A stretch of DNA of 64,000 bases from Hyphomicrobiales bacterium (GTDB lineage Bacteria; Pseudomonadota; Alphaproteobacteria; Rhizobiales; Rhizobiaceae), in contig UCIV01000040.1 in assembly GCA_900472575.1 (NCBI GenBank), positions 37,567 through 101,566 of the forward strand, written 5' to 3'. The translations under genes and the position numbers were made by a program. Below are positions 19,805-28,845 of this stretch, piece after piece (position 1 is the stretch's first letter; the number at the start of each line of letters is the position of its first letter). Below the pieces are notes generated by a model. The model ran no database searches. It was given only the letters and a program-made list of their open reading frames with translations, and was not told the origin of the DNA.

Positions 19805-20727
19805 ACCACCTTCTTCTGCTGGTTCTGGAAGATCATGATCGGCACGACCAGCATGATCAGCAGGATGACGGCGACGGCGGAGGCGAGCGGCCAGTCACGA
19901 TTGCCGAAGAATTCCGTCCAGAGCGTCTTGCCGATCATCAGCGTATCGGCGCCGCCCAAAAGATCAGGGATGACGAATTCGCCAGTAATCGGGATGAAGC
20001 AGATCATCGCACCGGCGATGACGCCCGGCATGGAGAGCGGGAAGGTGATCTTCCAGAAGGCTTTCCACGGAGGGCAGCCGAGATCGCTCGCCGCTTCCAG
20101 CAGCGAATTGTCCATCTTTTCCAGCGCCGAATAGAGCGGCAGGACCATGAAGGGCAGATAGGAATAGACGATGCCGATGAAGACGGCGTAATCGGTGCGG
20201 AAGATCTGCACCTGCTGATCCGGTCCCATAAGGCCAACTGTCTGGAGGAGAAGCGTCAGCAGGCCATCGGGCTTGAGGATGCCGATCCAGGCGTAGACGC
20301 GGATGAGGAACGAGGTCCAGAAGGGCAGGACCACCAGCATGACCAGCGTCGGGCGGATCGAGGTCGGGGCGCGGGCCATGGCGAGCGCCATCGGGTAACC
20401 GATCAAGAGAAGCAGCAGCGTCGAGATGGCCGCAATCCTGAGCGATGACAGATAGGAGAGGATGTAGAGCGAGTCCGACGTCAAGAAGATGTAATTTTCA
20501 AAGTCGAGCTGCGAGATAAAATCGCCGACTGCGCCAACCCCTTCAAATAAAGGTCTATAAGGCGGCATCGCTTGGGCATAATCCGACAGCGAGATCTTGA
20601 AGATGATTAGGAACGGCGCGACGAAGAACAGTATGAGCCAGACATAGGGCACGACGACCACCAGCCAGCGCGTCCACGATGGGCCGCCTGCATTGGTGAC
20701 AGGATTGGCTTCAGCGACATTGGCCAT
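19801..20727 (-). CDS. potH: Putrescine ABC transporter permease PotH
   Basis: 308 aa. A cytoplasmic N-terminus (about 20 residues) is followed by a first helix (WLVVVVPYVWLILFFVAPFL) and five further helices. The EAA loop is EAASDLGCPPWKAFWKITFP near residue 210. The PotH/PotB type is shown by LSDYAQAMPPY and the position of YVWLILF. It is 15 bp downstream of potG and overlaps potI. It forms the heterodimeric inner-membrane channel for polyamine uptake. Confidence 0.9.
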   Translation of the reverse strand: MANVAEANPVTNAGGPSWTRWLVVVVPYVWLILFFVAPFLIIFKISLSDYAQAMPPYRPLFEGVGAVGDFISQLDFENYIFLTSDSLYILSYLSSLRIAAISTLLLLLIGYPMALAMARAPTSIRPTLVMLVVLPFWTSFLIRVYAWIGILKPDGLLTLLLQTVGLMGPDQQVQIFRTDYAVFIGIVYSYLPFMVLPLYSALEKMDNSLLEAASDLGCPPWKAFWKITFPLSMPGVIAGAMICFIPITGEFVIPDLLGGADTLMIGKTLWTEFFGNRDWPLASAVAVILLIMLVVPIMIFQNQQKKVV

Positions 20728-20742
20728 GTTCGCTCCCCTTCC

Positions 20743-21900
20743 CTATCTTGTCAGGACGAGGCCGGCATCGCGCGACCAGGTGAGCCAGACCATATCTCCA
20801 AAGGTGATCGGCCGGTCGACGAGGCGCGAAACATTGGCCTGTGCGGCACGAAAGAAACGACCATCTTCGGAACGGACGATGAAAAGCGAAAAGTCACCGA
20901 GATAGCCGATATCCCAGACCTCGCCGTAAAAAGCATTGGCGGACGTGTCGGCCGGGGCATCCAGCGAAATACGAACCTTTTCCGGGCGAACAGCGAAGGC
21001 GACGTGGTCGTCCTTCACCGCCTGGCATTCCTGATCGACGGCGATCGACAGGCCTTCGCTTTCGATCCTTACCGTGCCCGGTGCGCCGAGCGCGCTTGCG
21101 GTCTCGGCAATCTTGCCTTCGATGATGTTGATGTCGCCGATGAAATCCGCGACGTAGCGGCTGTTCGGCGCCTCGTAGATTTCAGCCGGTGTCGCCACCT
21201 GCATGATGATGCCCTTGTCCATGACGGCGATCCGGTCGGACACGGTCATCGCCTCTTCCTGGTCGTGGGTGACGATCAGGAAGGTCATGCCGAGCGTGTG
21301 CTGCAGGTCCATCAGCTCGAACTGGGTTTCCTCGCGCAGCTTCTTGTCGAGTGCGCCGAGCGGTTCGTCGAGCAGCAGCACCTTCGGGCGTTTGGCAAGC
21401 GAACGGGCGAGTGCGACGCGCTGGCGCTGGCCGCCGGAAAGCTGGTTCGGCTTGCGCTTGGCGAACTGTTCCAGCTTGACGAGCTTGAGCAGTTCCTGAA
21501 CGCGGGCAGTGATCTCGCCCTTCGGCATATTGTCCTGTTCGAGGCCGAAGGCGATGTTCTTCTCCACCGTCATATGCGGGAAGAGCGCGTAGGACTGGAA
21601 CATCATATTCGTCGGGCGGCGATAGGGCGGCACGCCGCGAATATCCTGACCCTGCAGGAGAATCCGGCCTTCCGTCGGCTCCTCGAAGCCGGCGAGCATG
21701 CGCATCAGCGTCGTTTTTCCGCAGCCGGAAGGGCCAAGCAGCGAGAAGAATTCCTTCTCGTAGATATCAAGCGTGAGGTTGTCGACGGCAACAAAATCGC
21801 CGAAGCGTTTGGTGATATTCTCGAAGCGGATGAAGGGGACCGCATTCGGATCGGTCCAGGGAGAGAATTTGCGTTTTACCGGTCCGAGAGTTTTCGCCAT
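20743..21900 (-). CDS. potG: Putrescine ABC transporter ATPase PotG
   Basis: 385 aa. Walker A GPSGCGKTT lies at residues 56-64. The Q loop is FQSYALFPHM, the ABC signature LSGGQRQRVALAR, Walker B VLLLDEPLGALD and the switch His is in IVTHDQEEAM. The C-terminal 120 residues form the TOBE regulatory domain common to PotA/PotG/UgpC-type ATPases. It has a 20-residue N-terminal leader before the first strand, as PotG proteins do. It powers the PotH-PotI channel. It sits 69 bp after potF, with a hairpin between them. Confidence 0.92.
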   Translation of the reverse strand: MAKTLGPVKRKFSPWTDPNAVPFIRFENITKRFGDFVAVDNLTLDIYEKEFFSLLGPSGCGKTTLMRMLAGFEEPTEGRILLQGQDIRGVPPYRRPTNMMFQSYALFPHMTVEKNIAFGLEQDNMPKGEITARVQELLKLVKLEQFAKRKPNQLSGGQRQRVALARSLAKRPKVLLLDEPLGALDKKLREETQFELMDLQHTLGMTFLIVTHDQEEAMTVSDRIAVMDKGIIMQVATPAEIYEAPNSRYVADFIGDINIIEGKIAETASALGAPGTVRIESEGLSIAVDQECQAVKDDHVAFAVRPEKVRISLDAPADTSANAFYGEVWDIGYLGDFSLFIVRSEDGRFFRAAQANVSRLVDRPITFGDMVWLTWSRDAGLVLTR

Positions 21901-21933
21901 GCCTTGCCCCGCTTGCGATCCTTGGAAAATGAA

Positions 21934-21957
21934 AGGGCGGGTAAAAGCCCGCCCTTG
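21934..21957 (-). terminator. Intercistronic hairpin between potF and potG
   Basis: AAGGGCGGG pairs with CCCGCCCTT around a short loop. On the minus strand it is followed by a broken T-run (TTTCATTTT). A partial terminator or RNA-stabilising hairpin here would let the binding protein be made in excess over the membrane components, as is common in ABC importer operons. Confidence 0.65.
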
Positions 21958-21969
21958 GATTGTCAGCTA

Positions 21970-23064
21970 TCAGCTGCCGGTCTTGATCTGCGTCCAGACC
22001 CGGTTCAGCACGCGCTGTTCCTTGGGTCCGTAAGGCGAGATGGTGAAGAGCTTTGCCACCACATCTTCCGGCGGATAGACCGACGGATTTTCCAGCACTT
22101 CCTTATCGACGAACTTCTGCGAGGCAAGGTTGCCGTTGGCATACTGGACATAGTTGGAGGCCTTGGCGATGACTTCCGGCTTCATCAGGTAGTTGATGAA
22201 GGCGTGCGCCTCTTCGACATTCTTCGCATCCGCCGGGATCGCGAGGTTGTCGAACCACATATAGGTGCCTTCCTTGGGGATGACGAACTCGACCTTGACG
22301 CCGTTGCCAGCTTCTTCGGCGCGCGACTTCGCCTGCAGCACGTCGCCCGACCAACCGATGGTGATGCAGCTGTCGCCGTTGGCGAGTTCATCGATATAGG
22401 CCGAGGCGTTGAACGTCTTCACGAAGGGACGGATCTTCTTGAAGACCTCGCCGCCGGCTTCCAGATCGGCAGTTTCCTTGCTGTCCGGGTTCTTGCCGAC
22501 ATAGTTCATGGCGATGGCGAAAGTCTCGTCGGAGGCATCGAGAATGTTGATGCCGCAGGACTTCAGCTTTTCTGCGTTCTCCGGCTTGAACAGGACGTCC
22601 CAGCTGTCGATCGGCACATCGCCGAGCGCTGCCTTCACCTTGTCGACATTATAGCCGATGCCGGTGGTGCCCCACATGTAGTTGACGGCATATTCGTTGC
22701 CAGGATCATATTTTGCCAGACGCTCAGACACGAGCGGCCACATGTTGGTGAGGTTCGGCAGCTTCGACTTGTCGAGCTTCTGGAACACTCCGGCCGTGAT
22801 CTGGCGGGCAAGGAACGGACCGGTCGGAACAACGACGTCATAACCCGAGCCGCCGGCAAGCAGCTTGGTTTCCACGAGATCATTGCTGTCAAAGACGTCG
22901 TAAACGACCTTGATGCCTGTTTCCTTGGTGAAATCCTCGAGAATGGACTCATCGATATAGTCCGACCAGTTATAGACGTGGACGACCTTTTCCTGCGCAA
23001 AAGCGGAGGAGCCAAGGGCGGTAACAGCAAGTGCCGCCGCCATTCCAAGCAGGTGGGTTCTCAT
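21970..23064 (-). CDS. potF: Putrescine-binding periplasmic protein PotF
   Basis: 364 aa from ATG 23064, preceded by CAGGAGAAATC. The longer frame to 23217 lacks a ribosome site. The signal peptide MRTHLLGMAAALAVTALGSS ends with AFA before QEKVV, so cleavage is after about residue 23. The mature start VVHVYNWSDYIDESILEDF is the hallmark of PotF/PotD polyamine-binding proteins. Further landmarks are GYDVVVPT, YMWGTTGIGYN, and SYDxxF-like NIPKEGT-type segments near the end (VIPKEGTYMWFDNLAIP). It captures putrescine in the periplasm for PotGHI. First gene of the operon, with a promoter in 23065-23221. Confidence 0.93.
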   Translation of the reverse strand: MRTHLLGMAAALAVTALGSSAFAQEKVVHVYNWSDYIDESILEDFTKETGIKVVYDVFDSNDLVETKLLAGGSGYDVVVPTGPFLARQITAGVFQKLDKSKLPNLTNMWPLVSERLAKYDPGNEYAVNYMWGTTGIGYNVDKVKAALGDVPIDSWDVLFKPENAEKLKSCGINILDASDETFAIAMNYVGKNPDSKETADLEAGGEVFKKIRPFVKTFNASAYIDELANGDSCITIGWSGDVLQAKSRAEEAGNGVKVEFVIPKEGTYMWFDNLAIPADAKNVEEAHAFINYLMKPEVIAKASNYVQYANGNLASQKFVDKEVLENPSVYPPEDVVAKLFTISPYGPKEQRVLNRVWTQIKTGS

Positions 23065-23221
23065 GATTTCTCCTGTTTCTTTTTTCTCCGCGGGTGCCCC
23101 ACGCAGGAATTCCCTCTGTATTTGAACGTGAGAGTAGAAAGGATTTTTACGACCTACAAGTGGGAATGTGCACTGCGGAATGACTTGCCCCCAAGGCTTG
23201 TCGTGCAAATTGCCCAAGGTG

Positions 23222-24637
23222 CTACTGAAAGTCGAAGGCGCTGAGGCCGGTCACCATTTCGTCAAGCCCGAGCGGGCGGGTGATCGGCGGCTCGGCACGC
23301 GACAGACAGGCCTTGCGCTCGCAGATGCGGCAGGCGGGGCCGGATTCGACGGCAAAGCCGGTGGCCGGCAGCGCCGCGGCATAGGCCACATCGGCTGCAA
23401 AGCCGATATCGCAACCGATGAGGATCGCCGTGCGTCGGATCCGCTCGCCGAAATCCGCCTGTGGACCTTCCAGCGTTCTCGACACGGTGAGAAAGGCGTC
23501 CTCTTCCGGCATCTCCACGCGATCGACGAGGATGCGGCCGGGCTCGGCAAAGGCGGAATGGATGCCGAGCTTGGGACAACGGCCGCCGAAACGCGACTGG
23601 GGGAACCCCTGCGCTCCGGCGCGGCGCACGACATTGCCGGCATGATCCATCTCCATCAGGAAGAAAGGAATACCGGCAGCATCCGACCGACAGAGGGAGG
23701 TCAGGCGGTTTGCGGCCTGTTCGAAGGAGACATCGAAGCGGGCGCGCAGGATATCGATATCGTAACGGGCGCGCTGTGCGGCCGCCAGAACGGCCGCGTA
23801 GGGCATGAGCAGCGCATGCGCCGCATAACGGGCAAGCTCGAAACGGGCGATACGCCGGGCTTCTGCCGTCTGCAGGGACAGGCCATCCAGTTCTGCATCG
23901 ATTTCCGCCGCCATTGCCAGCAACGCCACCTCGGTTGCCAGTTCCCGGTTGCGATCGAAGGGCGATAACCGCTCCGACAGGAAGAGCCGCATGCTGTGGC
24001 GATCGTATCGGCGGCGCAGGCTCGGCATGACATGGGAGGGAAGCGTGCGGACGGTTATGCCGCGCTCGTTCTTCAGCCAGGTGCGCAGGGCCGATGGCAG
24101 GTCGTCTCCGGCCGAAAAGGTCTTTGCCAGGGCCTCCGCCGCATCCTCCATGCGGGCGAAGAAATTCGGCCGGCGCTCCAGCGACTGGCGCACTTCATCC
24201 ATCGGCATGCGGCTGCTACTGGTTGCCATTTCGCGGCCTTCGCTTGCCAGTAAGGCTGCGAGATCGGAAAGCCGGCCCGCCTGTTCGCGATAGGCGCGGT
24301 AGAGTTTTACGGTGGCAAGTGCGGCATTGGGGGCCGCTTCCGCCACTTCGACGATTTCCTGATCGCCGGGGATCTCGCCGGCCAGAAGCGGATCGGCAAA
24401 CACTTCACGCAACTGGGGGACAAGCCCGCCGCCCTCTCCCTGGAGTGCATCGAGATCCACCTTGTAGGTGGAGGCGAGTTTCAACAACAGCTGCACCGTC
24501 AGCGGCCGCTGGTTGCGCTCGATCAGATTGAGATAGGAGGGCGAGATTTCCAGAGCGCCTGCCATGGCCGTCTGGGTCAGACCAAGCCCGAGCCGGACCC
24601 GCCTGACGCGGCCTCCCGCAAATACCTTCCGCTCCAC
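23222..24637 (-). CDS. XRE-family regulator of the RamB/ScfR (ImmA-IrrE/DUF2083) type
   Basis: 471 aa. Residues 1-65 form an XRE HTH (RVRLGLGLTQTAMAGALEIS, SPSYLNLIERNQRPLT). The middle resembles the IrrE/ImmA-like segment but shows RYAAHALLMPY in place of a metalloprotease HExxH, so it is probably a sensor and not an enzyme. The C-terminal domain (PFFLMEMDHAGNVVRRAGA ... GRCPKLGIHSAF) and a CRICERKAC cluster (C-x2-C-x4-C) match the family that includes corynebacterial RamB, which controls acetate and glyoxylate genes. The gene is divergent from isocitrate lyase, its likely target. The effector is probably a short-chain acyl-CoA or related metabolite (inference). Confidence 0.87.
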   Translation of the reverse strand: MERKVFAGGRVRRVRLGLGLTQTAMAGALEISPSYLNLIERNQRPLTVQLLLKLASTYKVDLDALQGEGGGLVPQLREVFADPLLAGEIPGDQEIVEVAEAAPNAALATVKLYRAYREQAGRLSDLAALLASEGREMATSSSRMPMDEVRQSLERRPNFFARMEDAAEALAKTFSAGDDLPSALRTWLKNERGITVRTLPSHVMPSLRRRYDRHSMRLFLSERLSPFDRNRELATEVALLAMAAEIDAELDGLSLQTAEARRIARFELARYAAHALLMPYAAVLAAAQRARYDIDILRARFDVSFEQAANRLTSLCRSDAAGIPFFLMEMDHAGNVVRRAGAQGFPQSRFGGRCPKLGIHSAFAEPGRILVDRVEMPEEDAFLTVSRTLEGPQADFGERIRRTAILIGCDIGFAADVAYAAALPATGFAVESGPACRICERKACLSRAEPPITRPLGLDEMVTGLSAFDFQ

Positions 24638-24677
24638 TATAGACCTCCTCCTGTCAAAGTTTTACGCGGCGTCGATT

Positions 24678-24692
24678 TTTACAATATTTACA
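24678..24692. promoter_or_regulatory. Tandem TTTACA repeats in the regulator-aceA gap
   Basis: TTTACA occurs at 24678 and 24687 in the same direction, and an inverted TGTAAA lies at 24774-24779. All are within the 200-bp divergent gap. They are candidate binding sites for the adjacent XRE regulator. Confidence 0.4.
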
Positions 24693-24837
24693 AAACTCAT
24701 CCCGATTCTGTGTAAGTCGTGACATCGTAACTTCTTTTATATCATGTACTTATAGAATTAACATTCGTCATTCTGTAAATCTTTCACATGAGCTTTCGGG
24801 CCTGATCCAAAGTTCAAAACCAGTGGGAGAGAGACAG

Positions 24838-26127
24838 ATGACAGATTTTTACAAGCTCGTTGCCAATGCGCCTGAAGGCCGGTTCGACGGGATCACCCGC
24901 CCCTATTCGGCTGAGGACGTTGAGCGGCTGCGCGGCTCGATCGAGATCCGTTATTCGCTGGCGGAAAAGGGCGCCAACCGGCTGTGGGAGCTGTTGAAAA
25001 GCGAGGACTTCGTCAATGCGCTCGGCGCCATGACTGGCAATCAGGCGATGCAGCAGGTGCGTGCCGGGCTGAAGGCCATATATCTCTCCGGCTGGCAGGT
25101 GGCGGCCGACAGCAATACCGCGTCTTCCATGTATCCCGACCAGTCGCTCTATCCGGCCAATGCCGCGCCGGAACTGGCGCGGCGGATCAACCGCACACTG
25201 CAGCGCGCCGACCAGATCGAGACTTCCGAGGGCAAGGGGCTTTCGGTCGAGACGTGGTTTGCGCCGATCGTTGCCGATGCAGAAGCAGGCTTCGGCGGGC
25301 CGCTCAATGCGTTCGAGATCATGAAAGCGTTTATCGAGGCCGGCGCTGCGGGTGTGCATTTCGAGGACCAGCTGGCGTCTGAAAAGAAATGCGGCCATCT
25401 GGGCGGCAAGGTGCTGATCCCGACCGCAGCGCATATCCGCAACCTGACCGCGGCGCGGCTTGCAGCCGATGTCATGGGCGTACCGACGCTGGTGATTGCC
25501 CGCACGGATGCGGAAGCGGCAAAGCTTCTAACCTCGGATATCGACGAGCGCGACCAGCCCTTTGTCGATTATGATGCCGGGAGGACGGCGGAAGGTTTCT
25601 ATCGCGTCAAGAACGGGCTGGAGCCCTGCATTGCACGTGCCGTCGCTTATGCTCCGCATTGCGACCTGATCTGGTGCGAGACATCGAAACCGGATCTGGA
25701 GCAGGCGCGCAAGTTTGCCGAGGGCGTGCACCGCGAACATCCGAGCAAGATGCTGGCTTACAATTGCTCACCGTCGTTCAACTGGAAAAAGAACCTCGAC
25801 GACGCGACGATCGCAAAATTCCAGCGGGAGCTGGGGGCGATGGGCTACAAGTTCCAGTTCATTACGCTCGCCGGGTTCCACCAGCTGAATTTCGGCATGT
25901 TCGAACTTTCGCGCGGTTACAAGGACCGGCAGATGGCCGCCTATTCCGAGCTGCAGGAGGCGGAATTCGCCTCCGAGATCAACGGATATACGGCGACCAA
26001 ACACCAGCGCGAAGTCGGCACCGGTTATTTCGATGCCGTGTCGATGGCGATCACCGGCGGGCTGTCGTCGACGACCGCCATGGGAGAGTCCACCGAGCAT
26101 GCACAGTTCCGGCCGGCGGCGGAGTGA
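24838..26127 (+). CDS. aceA: Isocitrate lyase
   Basis: 429 aa from ATG 24838, preceded by GGGAGAGAGACAG. It cleaves isocitrate to glyoxylate and succinate, the first step of the glyoxylate shunt needed for growth on acetate or PHB-derived acetyl-CoA. The signature KKCGHLGGK has its catalytic Cys at about residue 185. Other landmarks are the substrate loop VADSNTASSMYPDQSLYP, IVADAEAGFGG, VIARTDAEAA, and CSPSFNWKKN near 310. Length fits the bacterial short form (about 430). It is divergent from a RamB-like regulator and followed by a RIME-type element and a small conserved-looking gene. No malate synthase gene is in the window. Confidence 0.97.
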   Translation: MTDFYKLVANAPEGRFDGITRPYSAEDVERLRGSIEIRYSLAEKGANRLWELLKSEDFVNALGAMTGNQAMQQVRAGLKAIYLSGWQVAADSNTASSMYPDQSLYPANAAPELARRINRTLQRADQIETSEGKGLSVETWFAPIVADAEAGFGGPLNAFEIMKAFIEAGAAGVHFEDQLASEKKCGHLGGKVLIPTAAHIRNLTAARLAADVMGVPTLVIARTDAEAAKLLTSDIDERDQPFVDYDAGRTAEGFYRVKNGLEPCIARAVAYAPHCDLIWCETSKPDLEQARKFAEGVHREHPSKMLAYNCSPSFNWKKNLDDATIAKFQRELGAMGYKFQFITLAGFHQLNFGMFELSRGYKDRQMAAYSELQEAEFASEINGYTATKHQREVGTGYFDAVSMAITGGLSSTTAMGESTEHAQFRPAAE

Positions 26128-26133
26128 GCCGCA

Positions 26134-26271
26134 AAGTCCCCTCCCCACCCTCCCCACAAGGGGGAGGGCTTAACCCAGCCTCACCGCCAGTGCTCACAGG
26201 TGAAATGGGCGGCTGCCGCGATTTTTCTCCCCCCTTGTGGGGGAGATGGCCGGCAGGCCAGAGGGGGACTT
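26134..26271. repeat. RIME-type palindromic repeat element
   Basis: 138 bp with terminal inverted ends (AAGTCCCCTC and GAGGGGGACTT). Two internal hairpins are CCTCCCCACAAGGGGGAGG and CTCCCCCCTTGTGGGGGAG, followed by GATGGCCGGCAGGCC. This is the architecture of Rhizobium-specific intergenic mosaic elements. A relative of nearly the same size lies at 43133-43271. Confidence 0.8.
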
Positions 26272-26342
26272 CGCAATCCTCAAAAGGCTCACGGCAACAA
26301 GAGATATCAAGACCACCAAACCCAACGAAAGGAGACCCCGAA

Positions 26343-26594
26343 ATGACGATCCAGGCACCCATCAAGACCCATGTAAAAGAACGGGCGGAGGAGCAGGCAA
26401 GCGCCATGACCGCCGATCAGCAGGCAGCGATCCGCTCGCTTGCCAACGACCTGCACCGGTTGAACCATGCCGTCATGAAAGCAGTCGAGGCCGGCGTTTC
26501 GGTCGAGCTGATCCGTTCGGCGCGGCATCACGGCGGCGACGGCCACTGGGGCGACCTTATGGTTCCCGTCGTCATGACCAACAGGCTTCAGTAG
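26343..26594 (+). CDS. Small conserved-looking protein downstream of aceA, 83 aa
   Basis: An ATG at 26343 follows GAAAGGAGACCCC, a good ribosome site. The protein is soluble and helical: MTADQQAAIRSLANDLHRLN and HAVMKAVEAGVSVELIRSAR, ending HHGGDGHWGDLMVPVVMTN. The His-rich GDGHWGD tail is notable. I recognise no named family. I recall small proteins next to aceA in other rhizobia, but cannot verify that. It is probably co-transcribed with aceA across the RIME element. Confidence 0.75.
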   Translation: MTIQAPIKTHVKERAEEQASAMTADQQAAIRSLANDLHRLNHAVMKAVEAGVSVELIRSARHHGGDGHWGDLMVPVVMTNRLQ

Positions 26595-26780
26595 CGGCGG
26601 GTGCAAGATTGCCAGGTCGGACCGCACCGTCCCGCAATTTGTCGCAAATTCAGCAGTCAGAGTTTCACACTTGTGCTGGAATTGCCTCAAACACCGGCCG
26701 GACAAGAGCCGGGCCGATGGAGCCATTGGGGAGCCTCTTGGGAGCCCTTCGGCCACCATACCTTTTCATCTCCCTGCCAA

Positions 26781-26811
26781 AAGAAAGGGCGGCCTCAAGC
26801 CGCCCTTTCTT
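26781..26811. terminator. Bidirectional terminator
   Basis: AAGAAAGGGCGGC and GCCGCCCTTTCTT form a 13-bp stem around CTCAA, with A and T tracts on the two sides. It lies between the small gene after aceA and the convergent chemoreceptor gene. Confidence 0.9.
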
Positions 26812-26843
26812 ACATCTGGTTGCCGATCGTCAAGAGACGCCGT

Positions 26844-28694
26844 TCAGGCGGCCTTGCTGTAGCGATAAGAAGACTGCGTGCCCGTGGCGGCCGCATCGAT
26901 GCGGAACTGCTGCAGCAGGTCGAACAGGGCTTCGGTCTCTGCCGCCAGGCGCTGGCTTGCCTCACTGGTTTCGGCCACCATTGCGCCGTTCTGCTGGGTC
27001 ATCTGATCCATCTGGTTGACGGACTGATTGATGTTGGAAAGCGCTGCCGACTGGTCGCGGCTGGCGGTAGCGATGGTTTCGACATGCTGGCTGATGACGA
27101 CGATCTCGCTGCTGATCGTGGCGAGCACTTCGCCGGCCTGCTGGACGAGCGAGACACCGGAACCGACCTCGTTGGTCGCCTGATTGACCAAGCCTTTGAT
27201 TTCCTTGGCTGCATCGGCTGAGCGCTGCGCCAGTTCACGCACTTCCTGCGCGACAACCGCAAACCCCTTGCCGGCTTCACCCGCGCGGGCCGCCTCGATA
27301 CCGGCATTCAGAGCGAGAAGGTTGGTCTGGAAGGCGATGTCGTCAATCACCTCGATGATCAGTTCGATCTTCTGCGACGCGTCTTCGATACGCCCCATGG
27401 CCTCGACAGCATTCTTGACGACGGTGCCGGAATTGTCGGCGTTCTTCTTCGTATGACCAACGGCCTCGTTCGCCTCGCGGGCACGATCGGCCGAAGAGCG
27501 CACGGTTGCCGTGATTTCCTCGACAGCAGCCGCGGTCTCCTCCAGCGAAGCCGCCTGGCTTTCGGTGCGGCGAGACAGATCAGCGGACGAATGGCTGAGA
27601 TCGGCGCTGCTCTTCTGGATTGCCATCGTGCTCTGACGAATGTGGGACAGCGTGTCGCGCAGCTTGAGGATCGAACCGTTGAAATCGGTGCGCAGCGGTT
27701 CCAGCTTGCCGGAGAAAGGCTGGTCAATAGTGACCGAGAGATCCCCCTGCGACAGGCGCGACAGGGCCGTGCCGAGTGCTGCGACAGCCTGATCGATCTG
27801 GCCATCGACCATGCGCTTGTCACTGTCGTTGCGTTCGCGTTCGGCTTCGGCCTCTGCGCGTTCCATGGCACTCTGATGCTCGATGCGCAGTTTTTCGAGC
27901 GCGTTGTCGCGGAAGACCTGCAGGGCGCGGGCAATGTTGCCGAACTCGTCAGAGCGTGCGGTGTAAGGGATCTCGGACTTGTTGTCGCCATCGGCAATCG
28001 CCCGGACGGAGCCGGTCAGGACGCCGAGCGGGCTGACGAGCCTGCGAATGACGAAATAGCTGGCAACGGCAATGAAGAGAAGCGCAAGCAGCGAGGAGAC
28101 CATCAAGGCCGTGCCGGCAGAGGCGATATGGGCGAAATAGACCTCCATCGGAATGCCGATGAAGAGTACGCCGCTAACAGCGCCGGAGGCGTTCACAACC
28201 GGATAATAGGCGGTCATGAAATCGCGGCCGAAAAGAACGGCCGGGCCATAATAGGCCTCGCCTTTGGCCAGAGCCTTCTGTGCCGGGTGATCGGCGACGA
28301 GCTTGGTGCCGACGGCACGTTCGCCCTTCTCGTTTTTCACGTTGGTGGAGATGCGGACATAATCGCTGCCCTGCTTTTCGAACACCGTCGCTACGCCACC
28401 GATGGAGCCGGCGGTACGATCGACAAGATCATGGCCCTGAAGTGCCCCCTCGCCGGCAGTAACCTTGGTGAGCTTTCCGTCAGAAAGTGCTGTTTTTGCA
28501 CCCGCCACAGCCGTCTCATAGATTAACGCCATCGTCCGGATGGACTTGTGCGTATCCTCCACAGCCGTTTCCATGATGTCCTTGCGAAACGTGTTGTAGG
28601 CAAGGCCGGAAACGGCGGAGACTGCAACCACGATAAGAAAGAGACAAAGAAATACAATTTTAGTGACGACCGAAGAAGGTACGATCTTTTTCAT
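26844..28694 (-). CDS. Methyl-accepting chemotaxis protein with Cache-type sensor
   Basis: 616 aa from ATG 28694 (MKKIVPSSVVTKIVF); the longer frame is not supported. Membrane segment about residues 8-32. Periplasmic domain of about 160 residues with single-Cache features (ATVFEKQGSDYVRISTNV, YYGPAVLFGRDFMTAYYPV, VSGVLFIGIPM). Second membrane segment about 195-220, HAMP about 220-272 with a following linker, then the methylation and signalling domain with DDIAFQTNLLALNAGIEAAR and ELAQRSADAAKEIKGLV. A single-Cache domain usually senses small organic acids or similar molecules directly. The ligand is not predictable. It is monocistronic. Confidence 0.93.
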   Translation of the reverse strand: MKKIVPSSVVTKIVFLCLFLIVVAVSAVSGLAYNTFRKDIMETAVEDTHKSIRTMALIYETAVAGAKTALSDGKLTKVTAGEGALQGHDLVDRTAGSIGGVATVFEKQGSDYVRISTNVKNEKGERAVGTKLVADHPAQKALAKGEAYYGPAVLFGRDFMTAYYPVVNASGAVSGVLFIGIPMEVYFAHIASAGTALMVSSLLALLFIAVASYFVIRRLVSPLGVLTGSVRAIADGDNKSEIPYTARSDEFGNIARALQVFRDNALEKLRIEHQSAMERAEAEAERERNDSDKRMVDGQIDQAVAALGTALSRLSQGDLSVTIDQPFSGKLEPLRTDFNGSILKLRDTLSHIRQSTMAIQKSSADLSHSSADLSRRTESQAASLEETAAAVEEITATVRSSADRAREANEAVGHTKKNADNSGTVVKNAVEAMGRIEDASQKIELIIEVIDDIAFQTNLLALNAGIEAARAGEAGKGFAVVAQEVRELAQRSADAAKEIKGLVNQATNEVGSGVSLVQQAGEVLATISSEIVVISQHVETIATASRDQSAALSNINQSVNQMDQMTQQNGAMVAETSEASQRLAAETEALFDLLQQFRIDAAATGTQSSYRYSKAA

Positions 28695-28845
28695 GGGGAG
28701 CCTTTGTGGGTGTAAATTTCCCACACACACTCGCCGACATAGGTGAAATTTTTGCTAAACTTGACAAACATCAAGAGTTTGGAGGCGGACGCGCAAAGCA
28801 AACCAGCCCAAAGCCACTGAAAAACCGATTAAATTAGCGTACCGC

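Noticed and set aside
21004..23244. 746-aa plus-strand frame opposite potG and potF
   Set aside because: It crosses two well-supported genes and their gap; the composition is that of an antisense shadow in GC-rich DNA.
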